Source: an uncultured Chloroflexota bacterium
GTDB lineage: Bacteria; Chloroflexota; Dehalococcoidia; Lucifugimonadales; CAJWER01
Assembly (NCBI GenBank): GCA_913030785.1
Contig: CAJWER010000028.1
Span: forward strand, 1 to 19,074
Direction: 5' to 3'
DNA: 19,074 bases
Shown: positions 13,626 to 19,074 of the stretch, piece after piece
How positions within the stretch are numbered: the first letter of the stretch is position 1
How the letters are laid out: the number at the start of each line of letters is the position of its first letter
Notes under the pieces: model-generated
Told to the model about the DNA's origin: nothing
The model's database searches: none
The model's input: only the letters and a program-made list of their open reading frames with translations
Made by a program: the position numbers and the translations under genes

Positions 13626-15206
13626 TTATGGAATGGCCTGGCCGGCCAAGACGCCGGTGCAGCGTTCGCCATCCACGGCGACTTTCCCGTTGACCAGCAC
13701 GTATGGAATGCCGGCCGGATGATGCCGGGGTTCGTCGTAGGTCGCTGTGTCGATGATGCGGTCGGGATCGAAGACCACTAGGTCCGCGAAGTAGCCCTTC
13801 TCAACCCGGCCACGTCCGGTCAGCCCGAATCTTCGTGCAGGGTTGTCGGTGACCCGTTGCACCATCTGCTCGAGTGTGATCTTGGCGTAGCGCCGACGGA
13901 GCCGCCCCAGGAAGCGGGGGAAGGTGCCATAGGCTCGTGGATGTGGGGGGCCGCCCGCCTGAATCGAGTCGCTACCCACCATGTAGTCAGGCCTGGAAAG
14001 GAGCTCGATAGCGTCGCGGCTCGTCTGCCGCCAGGTGTTTACGCTATCGGGCGGGGTGAGCCAGAAGCCCACCTCTAGGTCCTCCTCGACGAGCATGTGG
14101 CACATCGTCTCGCCAAGCCCCATCCCGAGGTCGTCGGCGATATCGGCTACCGACATCCCCTCGTACTGGGGGTGGCGCGGCAGGTGGGACAGGACCGATT
14201 CGGCGATGGAACGCTTGCCCATCGACTCCAGGTGCTCGACGATGCGCGCTCGATCCCCCGGGTCTGTTAGACGATCGAGAATCTCCTCCGGTCCACCCGC
14301 GGAAGCCCAGCTCGGCAGGTTGCTGACGGCAAAGGTGCTGCCGGTGGGGTACGGGTACAGTTCAAGGGTGATGTCCAGGCCCTCGGCCTTTGCGGCGTCG
14401 ATGGGCTCCATCAGTTCTGCCACCTGTCCGGCGTTGCCGGCGGCGGTGCGGGTGTGGGAGAAGTGGACCTTGACGCCAGAGCGGCGGCCGATCTCCAGCG
14501 CCTCGGGGACGCCGCCTCCACCGAAACCACGCTCCGGGTGGACGTCGCGCAGGTGGGTTACGTACACCCCGCCGGCCTTCTCGACCGGCCCGCAAAGCTC
14601 GACGATCTCCTCGGTGGTGCTCCACGAGTGCGGGTGGTATGAGAGGCCGGTCGCTAGCCCGACCGCACCCTGCTCCAAGCCCTCCTCCACAAGCCGGAGA
14701 GCGTGCTTCATGCGGTCGCCGGTCATCGGCACGTCCTGGAAGCCGCATGTCTCGAGCCTGATAGCGCCGTGGGCGACCAGGTATGCAGAGTTGATTGCCG
14801 TCTTGTTGTGGTAGTGGGACCTGAAGGCGGCGACGCTGCTCATATCGAGGCCGGCAGGCGCACGTCCCAGGATCCCGGCCAGGTATCGCCGGTAGGTCTC
14901 GTAGTTGTCTGCCGAGAGAGGGGCATACGACAGCCCGTCCTGTCCCAGTATCTCAGTCGTGATGCCTTGTCGGAGCCCTTGGGCATGCTGCGGGTTCGTA
15001 AGCAGCGAGGCGTCCGAGTGCGTGTGGCTATCGATAAATCCTGGAGAAACGCTCAGCCCCGACGCATCGATGACCCGCGCCGTCTCGGCCTGCGACAAAT
15101 CCCCTATCGCTTCGATTTTGCCGTCTAAGATACCGACATCGGCAGCGTATCCTGGCTTGCCAGAGCCGTCGATTACGATCCCTCTGGTGATCACCACGTC
15201 TAACAT
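13626..15206 (-). CDS. N-acyl-D-amino-acid deacylase-like amidohydrolase
   Basis: This 526-residue enzyme belongs to the D-aminoacylase group of the amidohydrolase superfamily, which frees D-amino acids from N-acyl forms. Seen in order: the N-terminal beta part (LDVVITRGIVIDGSG), metal ligands His61-x-His63 (GFIDSHTHSD), VTHLRD, KVHFSHT and the late GSDSIQAGGPPHPRAYGTFPRFLG, whose HPR...GTFPR is characteristic. Asp90 in GQDGLSYAP occupies the place where characterised D-aminoacylases have the zinc-ligand Cys (GNCGFS), so substrate or metal use may differ. The ATG at 15206 is chosen for AGGAGG 7 nt upstream; an in-frame start at 15242 lies at the promoter. It is the first gene of a probable operon with TauE/SafE and FAD oxidoreductase. 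Confidence 0.87.
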   Translation of the reverse strand: MLDVVITRGIVIDGSGKPGYAADVGILDGKIEAIGDLSQAETARVIDASGLSVSPGFIDSHTHSDASLLTNPQHAQGLRQGITTEILGQDGLSYAPLSADNYETYRRYLAGILGRAPAGLDMSSVAAFRSHYHNKTAINSAYLVAHGAIRLETCGFQDVPMTGDRMKHALRLVEEGLEQGAVGLATGLSYHPHSWSTTEEIVELCGPVEKAGGVYVTHLRDVHPERGFGGGGVPEALEIGRRSGVKVHFSHTRTAAGNAGQVAELMEPIDAAKAEGLDITLELYPYPTGSTFAVSNLPSWASAGGPEEILDRLTDPGDRARIVEHLESMGKRSIAESVLSHLPRHPQYEGMSVADIADDLGMGLGETMCHMLVEEDLEVGFWLTPPDSVNTWRQTSRDAIELLSRPDYMVGSDSIQAGGPPHPRAYGTFPRFLGRLRRRYAKITLEQMVQRVTDNPARRFGLTGRGRVEKGYFADLVVFDPDRIIDTATYDEPRHHPAGIPYVLVNGKVAVDGERCTGVLAGQAIP

Positions 15207-15250
15207 GCACAGACCTCCTAGCGAGTAAACTGATGGCAGCAAACAGCTAG

Positions 15251-15279
15251 ATTATGGGGGTCGGGGGCTAGGTATGCAA
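15251..15279 (-). promoter_or_regulatory. Promoter of the deacylase-TauE-FAD oxidoreductase operon
   Basis: Minus-strand TTGCAT (15274-15279) and CATAAT (15251-15256) are 17 nt apart. The start would be near 15244, just before the ribosome site of the deacylase gene. Confidence 0.5.
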
Positions 15280-15630
15280 CGGATAGCAGCTAGGGCTACG
15301 GGGCTGGCAGGTAGGTAGCGAGGATGCTGTTAGGGCTTGTAAGGCAGGGTCAGCTCTTTTTTATACTGGGACTTCTAGTTGTCGATTGTCGCTGTTTGTG
15401 GCGGGACCGTAGTTGTTCATATCCTCTGCCGTGCCCGGTTGGACCACTCGGAAAAAAGAAAAAGAGAAGAAAAGGTAATATTGATAATTCTGAGGGACAC
15501 CCTCAGGCTCCCGGCCCTTCGGCTTCGCTCAGGACAGACTACGGGTCTATGCCCCTCTGCACACCACGCCAGCATCAATCTCAGAAATCAAGAACCCAAG
15601 CTCAGACCAGTGTAGCGTGGGCAGCGCTGT
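15280..15630. other. Non-coding interval between aspS and the deacylase operon
   Basis: No gene with a ribosome site is visible. It includes a 26-nt uninterrupted purine run (15450-15475), a 7-bp hairpin CTGAGGG/CCCTCAG (15490-15506) and a repeat-like segment around 15511-15537. Confidence 0.5.
15490..15537 (-). repeat. Small hairpin plus widespread TCCTGAGCGAAG-type repeat downstream of aspS
   Basis: On the minus strand TCCTGAGCGAAGCCGAAGG (within 15511-15537) is followed by hairpin CTGAGGG-TGT-CCCTCAG (15490-15506), then AT-rich sequence with pyrimidine tracts. From memory, TCCTGAGCG(A/C)AG-type repeats are dispersed in intergenic DNA of many bacterial genomes. The hairpin could also serve as the aspS terminator, about 125 nt after its stop. 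Confidence 0.4.
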
Positions 15631-17436
15631 CTATTTGGGTTTGGCTGGGTCCACGATGCGGAGCCGGAGATCTCGGAGCTGCTCCTCTTCCACGTAGCCT
15701 GGCGCCTCGAATAGTGGGTCTGTGGCATTCTGCGTCTTGGGGAACGCGATCACGTCACGGATGTTGTCGGTGCCGAGCAGGATCATCATGAGGCGGTCTA
15801 TGCCGGGGGCGATACCACCGTGGGGGGGAGCGCCGTACTCCAGCGCATCAAGTAGCTGTTTGAACCGCTGTTCGATCTCCGCGTCTGTGTAGCCAAGAAC
15901 CTTGAATATACGCTCCTGGAGCGCACGCTGGTGGACTCGAATACTGCCACTGGCGCATTCAAGTCCGTTGCAAACCAGGTCGTACAGCATACCTATGACC
16001 CTGCCGGGGTCAGATTCCAGGTACTGGATGTCGTCTTCATGGGGCATGGAGAATGCATGATGCATCGCGTCCCAGCGACCTGTGTCTTCGTTATGCTCGA
16101 ACAGGGGAAAGTCCACCACGAACGCGAAGGCCAACATGTCGGGATCCGCGAGTTCTAGACGGCGGCCCATCTCGTTTCGCAGTGCGCCCAGAGCGACGTT
16201 CGTCGACTTGGATGGCCCGGCCACGATCAGTATCAGGTCCCCCGCGGAAGCGCCGGTGGCCCGGGCGATCGCCTTGATCTCGTCCAGTGACAGGAACTTT
16301 GCGGCCGGGGACTTGAACTGGCCCTCAGCAAGATCGTCGATCGATCCGGCGTCCTCGTTGATCGCGATGTATACGAGACCCCGTGCTCCTCTAGATTTCG
16401 TAAATTCGGTTAGCTCGTCCAACTGCCGTCGCGGGTATCCACCCACTCCCGGCACGCTGAACCCTTTCACAATACCGCCGTCCTCGACCGCCGAGCTAAA
16501 TACCTTAAATTCGGCGGCTGCTGCGATGTCCGACAGGTCTGCCATCTCGAGGCCGAATCTCAGGTCGGGCTTGTCGGTGGCGTAGCGGTCCATCGCCTCC
16601 TTGTAGGTGAGCCTCGGGAAAGGCTTCATCAGGCTTTTTTCGGGCAGCAGCGTCTCTATCATTGAGGTGTAGAGGTTCTCAATCAATTCCAGCACGTCAT
16701 CCTGCTCCACGAAGCTCATTTCCAGGTCGAGCTGGGTGTGCTCTGGGACGCGGTCCGCACGTGGGTCTTCATCGCGGAAGCAGCGTGCTATCTGATAGTA
16801 CTTGTCCACGCCGGCTACCATCAGCAGCTGCTTGAGCTGCTGGGGCGACTGGGGCAGCGCGTAGAATTTGCCAGGCTGCAACCGGGATGGCACCAGGTAG
16901 TCTCGTGCGCCCTCGGGGGTGCTTTTGATCAATATGGGGGTCTCGATCTCCAGAAATTCGCGATCGTCCAGGAAATTCCGGATGAACTTGACGACCTTGT
17001 GACGCAGGATCAAGATGTCGCGCATTTTGGGCCGTCGCAGGTCAATGAAGCGGTACTTCAGCCGCACAAGCTCGTCGACATCGACGTCGTCTGCGACTTC
17101 GAAGGGTGGGGTCTTTGATTCATTCAGGATACGTGCCGATTCGACGACGACCTCTATGTGGCCTGTGGGCAGCCCCGGGTTTTCGGTGCCCTCGGGACGA
17201 GCCCCTACCGTCCCCGTTACCTGGATCACCCATTCGCTTCTCAGCCGCTCGGCAATGGCATGGGCATCGGGGGCCAGCTCGGGATTGAAGACGACCTGGA
17301 CTACACCTTCGCGGTCGCGCAGGTCGATGAATACGAGACCGCCGTGATCGCGCCAGCGGTGCACCCAGCCCGATAGGACGACCTTGTCACCAAGATGGTC
17401 CTGCCTCACATTGCCACATTTGATTGTCCTGAACAA
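15631..17436 (-). CDS. aspS: Aspartyl-tRNA synthetase, bacterial type
   Basis: AspS charges tRNA with aspartate in the cytoplasm. At 601 residues it has the usual bacterial length. The order is bacterial: anticodon-binding OB fold (LSGWVHRWRDHGGLVFIDLRDREG), class II motif 1, motif 2 (ARCFRDEDPRADRVPEHTQLDLEMSF), the bacterial GAD insertion (about 290-420) and motif 3 (GGIAPGIDRLMMILLG). The RDHGG stretch has His where discriminating enzymes such as E. coli have Leu. This fits a non-discriminating enzyme that also charges tRNA-Asn for GatCAB. In motif 2 the common RQPEFTQLD is RVPEHTQLD. Start is TTG at 17434-17436 with GAGGAGA 6 nt upstream. Confidence 0.97.
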   Translation of the reverse strand: MFRTIKCGNVRQDHLGDKVVLSGWVHRWRDHGGLVFIDLRDREGVVQVVFNPELAPDAHAIAERLRSEWVIQVTGTVGARPEGTENPGLPTGHIEVVVESARILNESKTPPFEVADDVDVDELVRLKYRFIDLRRPKMRDILILRHKVVKFIRNFLDDREFLEIETPILIKSTPEGARDYLVPSRLQPGKFYALPQSPQQLKQLLMVAGVDKYYQIARCFRDEDPRADRVPEHTQLDLEMSFVEQDDVLELIENLYTSMIETLLPEKSLMKPFPRLTYKEAMDRYATDKPDLRFGLEMADLSDIAAAAEFKVFSSAVEDGGIVKGFSVPGVGGYPRRQLDELTEFTKSRGARGLVYIAINEDAGSIDDLAEGQFKSPAAKFLSLDEIKAIARATGASAGDLILIVAGPSKSTNVALGALRNEMGRRLELADPDMLAFAFVVDFPLFEHNEDTGRWDAMHHAFSMPHEDDIQYLESDPGRVIGMLYDLVCNGLECASGSIRVHQRALQERIFKVLGYTDAEIEQRFKQLLDALEYGAPPHGGIAPGIDRLMMILLGTDNIRDVIAFPKTQNATDPLFEAPGYVEEEQLRDLRLRIVDPAKPK

Positions 17437-17576
17437 GTCTGTCTCCTCGCTCTTTGGCTACCGATATGTGCTTGATGCAGCATTGGGCATACGCAAGCAA
17501 TGTGCGTAATATTATGGCACCGCCCGATTATAGTGCAGCCCGCTCCGGGTGGTATAGCGTGCCTGGCCCCGACACG

Positions 17577-17602
17577 AAAATACCCCCTCGATGAGGAGGG
17601 GG
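17577..17602 (-). terminator. Intrinsic terminator of the Lrp/AsnC gene
   Basis: On the minus strand a 7-bp stem CCCCCTC (17596-17602) with GAGGGGG (17583-17589) closes a 6-nt loop and is followed by TATTTTCG. It lies 35 nt after the Lrp stop and ahead of aspS, so the two are probably transcribed separately. Confidence 0.78.
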
Positions 17603-17636
17603 CATTCCATCGCGCCACTGTCGTCTTGCCTTCTGG

Positions 17637-18080
17637 CTATATGACGACGTTGCCGCGTTTTTTGTCCAGATTAACAAAGGTCTCGGTCCGTCTCACGCCG
17701 GGGACCGTACCGACCTTGGTTCGCAGGAATATGCCGAGCGCTTCCGCGGACGGGAGCGTCGCCCAGGCGAATATGTCATATGAACCGGTGGTCACGGCGA
17801 CCCAGGTGACATCTGGGAGGCTCTTGATTGCATCGGCGACCACATCGACTTTGTCCGGGTCGACCTGCACGCCGAGAAGGGCCTGCGAGCTGTTTCCCAT
17901 TTTGGCTGCGTCCGGGAGGGCCACCACCTGGATGTACTCTTTCTCGACAAGGTTCTTGAGCCGACGCCTGACTGTCCCCTCGCTAACCCCAACCTTCCGC
18001 GCGATTCCCGCGTTCGAGGCTCTTCCGTCCTCTCTGAGAATCGAGATTATTTTCCGATCTAGTTTGTCTGGGCCTTCCAT
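17637..18080 (-). CDS. Lrp/AsnC family transcriptional regulator
   Basis: This is a DNA-binding regulator of 147 residues. Residues about 5-60 form the winged helix-turn-helix (LDRKIISILREDGRASNAGIARKVGVSEGTVRRRLKNL). Residues about 68-140 form the RAM ligand-binding and oligomerising domain, with VTWVAVTTGSYDIFAWATLPSAEALGIFL matching the Gly-x-Tyr-Asp ligand site. The regulated genes and the amino-acid effector are unknown. Two ATGs compete: the one at 18089 is only 1 nt from GGAGGG, while the one at 18080 is 10 nt from it, so the latter is preferred. Its own strong promoter and terminator frame it as a single-gene unit; autoregulation is common in the family but no operator could be proven. 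Confidence 0.92.
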   Translation of the reverse strand: MEGPDKLDRKIISILREDGRASNAGIARKVGVSEGTVRRRLKNLVEKEYIQVVALPDAAKMGNSSQALLGVQVDPDKVDVVADAIKSLPDVTWVAVTTGSYDIFAWATLPSAEALGIFLRTKVGTVPGVRRTETFVNLDKKRGNVVI

Positions 18081-18118
18081 TCTATACATTCCCTCCGCTA
18101 TTAGGTATCGTCCTTTAT

Positions 18119-18146
18119 ATCATACGATTTTTACGGAATCTGTCAA
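18119..18146 (-). promoter_or_regulatory. Promoter of the Lrp/AsnC gene
   Basis: Minus-strand TTGACA (18141-18146) and TATGAT (18119-18124) are 16 nt apart. A second TTGACA lies 6 nt further upstream as a tandem TTGACATTGACA. The region is clearly AT-rich compared with its surroundings, as expected for a promoter or regulator-binding DNA. Confidence 0.68.
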
Positions 18147-18227
18147 TGTCAACGGCGTTAGATCTGATGTTTGCTATTATATCTACTCTGAGCGCCCTAT
18201 ACGGTAGTGCATGCGCGTCTCTCAGTG

Positions 18228-18710
18228 CTACCTGACGCGAGTGACTGCCAGGTATATCCCAGCCCCCAGTCCTAACAGTTCGAATAGGGTCGGCGCGCCT
18301 CCTAATATGGCAAGGAACGCCACCAACGCGACCACCATTCCCACCACGGACGCAACGACCAGGGGCGTCCCGCGCTTGTAGTTAGTTGCCCGAGAAATTG
18401 CCTCGCCGACGAGATACCCAATACCTGCGACCGCGATCCCACCATAGAAGTCTCCGAGGAAAGGCACCGCGAAGGCCAGCACGATACCGCCGACGACGCC
18501 GACGACGATGGCGGCGCCGAATCCGCGGGCCATGTAGCCACGAGAGACCTGGTACATCGGGGGATTCGGTGCCTTGCCGTGCTCCCGGCATCGAATCCCC
18601 ACGGGGGCCTGGACCATGCATTTCGGGCAGACGAGCTTTCCGCAGCGGGCGCACCTCAGGCTCGTCGGCGTATCATCGTGCTCGGCGCAGTATTTAGTTG
18701 TCTCAGCCAC
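18228..18710 (-). CDS. B-box-type zinc-binding membrane protein
   Basis: This is a 160-residue protein with an N-terminal Cys/His zinc module followed by a membrane domain. The ligands read CxxH (CAEH), CxxC (CARC), CxxC (CPKC) and CxxH (CREH) within residues 8-44, a B-box-like arrangement common in bacterial membrane proteins of unknown function. Hydrophobic segments lie at about 62-85, 88-106, 114-134 and 136-156. The zinc module is probably cytoplasmic. Start is a GTG at 18708-18710 with GAGG about 11 nt upstream. No operon partner is evident; the PlsY-like gene ends about 70 nt upstream on the same strand. Confidence 0.82.
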   Translation of the reverse strand: MAETTKYCAEHDDTPTSLRCARCGKLVCPKCMVQAPVGIRCREHGKAPNPPMYQVSRGYMARGFGAAIVVGVVGGIVLAFAVPFLGDFYGGIAVAGIGYLVGEAISRATNYKRGTPLVVASVVGMVVALVAFLAILGGAPTLFELLGLGAGIYLAVTRVR

Positions 18711-18779
18711 TGACTATTATTCCTCATGCGGGATCCGGGGAACAGCGAGAAGGTCGCCGTTCTGCATCGGTGTTTTTAC

Positions 18780-19074
18780 CTATGGCAATGGGTGCCGCAC
18801 AATCCATTCCTCTTTGGCCGATTCATCCCTGTCCCACAGAATTCGGTTCGTTAGGACCCGAAGAAGTCCAATTTCGTCCGTTTTGGGCCGCTCACAGTTC
18901 GCCATTGTTCGCTTGGTCACCATTATTAACGTTATCGCAGCCAACATCCAAACGATCTCTGTCGGTTGCCCTCTCGCCCCGGCCAGAAACGGCAGGGCCA
19001 GTGCTCCGAGTAGCGCCCATAAAGCGGTGTCCCCGCGAGCAATGCGCCCAAATAGGATCAAGATCATCCAAACC
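18780..19074 (-). CDS. C-terminal part of a PlsY-like glycerol-3-phosphate acyltransferase (partial)
   Basis: The frame is open to the window edge, so only the last 98 or so residues are seen. Two hydrophobic helices (ALWALLGALALPFLAG and IVWMLAAITLIMV) are followed by a basic segment TKRTMANCERP and a polar tail LRVLTNRILWDRDESAKEEWI. The order of last helix then KR-rich loop resembles the end of PlsY. The NR(I/L)L(W/Y)DRD...EAWI-like tail is one I associate with Chloroflexota PlsY-type proteins. The catalytic loops lie outside the window, so the call is tentative. The apparent ATG at 19067 is likely internal. Confidence 0.5.
   Translation of the reverse strand, partial: VWMILILFGRIARGDTALWALLGALALPFLAGARGQPTEIVWMLAAITLIMVTKRTMANCERPKTDEIGLLRVLTNRILWDRDESAKEEWIVRHPLP

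Noticed and set aside
15450..15475. 26-nt purine run
   Set aside because: Could form unusual DNA, but nothing else supports a function.
1..19074. CRISPR array, tRNA, rRNA, prophage or complete IS
   Set aside because: No regular repeat-spacer pattern, cloverleaf, transposase or phage gene could be recognised by eye.

Overview
The window is GC-rich, dense bacterial chromosome with about 16 genes and one further gene cut by the right edge. I suspect Chloroflexota (SAR202/Dehalococcoidia-like). The reasons are the style of the proteins, the long perfect palindromes after genes, the CCCTCACCC-type dispersed repeats and a PlsY-like C-terminal extension I associate with that phylum. This assignment is inference only; there is no rRNA or tRNA to anchor it. 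Promoters close to TTGACA-(16-18)-TATAAT can be read in front of several genes and were used to decide starts.

Left part (1-2000): a compact thiazole/thiamine operon on the minus strand, thiG-thiE-thiS. It has a clear promoter, a TPP riboswitch and an intrinsic terminator. A 7-nt stretch of the aptamer is complementary to the 5' arm of the terminator, so a transcription-attenuation switch can be drawn.

Middle left (2000-7100): a DUF4349 lipoprotein with two PKD-like domains placed before its C-terminal membrane anchor, a Nudix hydrolase, a small GYD-domain protein, an amidohydrolase of the dihydroorotase-like deacetylase group (minus) and a divergent zinc alcohol dehydrogenase.

Centre (7100-10400): a DEDDh exonuclease fused to a DUF3820-like tail overlaps a small beta-propeller gene. 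Next comes the most interesting locus, a two-gene unit under its own TTGACC-17-TATAAT promoter. The first gene is a 341-residue protein I cannot assign. The second looks like two broken ORFs but is one 180-codon selenoprotein gene. Its in-frame TGA at 10155-10157 sits in a Sec-Gly-Ser-Cys-Ser-Ser-Cys motif and is followed at the right distance by a bacterial SECIS-like hairpin. This is the UGSC family; its C-terminal half also resembles the Sec region of glycine reductase GrdB.

10404-11109 is non-coding. It holds a 111-bp MITE-like remnant with about 21-bp repeats, a perfect 38-bp palindrome and an 18-bp-stem dispersed palindromic repeat.

Right part (11100-19074), all on the minus strand: a probable three-gene catabolic operon (N-acyl-D-amino-acid deacylase-like amidohydrolase, TauE/SafE exporter, FAD-dependent oxidoreductase), then aspS, an Lrp/AsnC regulator with a strong promoter, a B-box-like zinc-ribbon membrane protein and the C-terminal part of a PlsY-like acyltransferase running off the edge.
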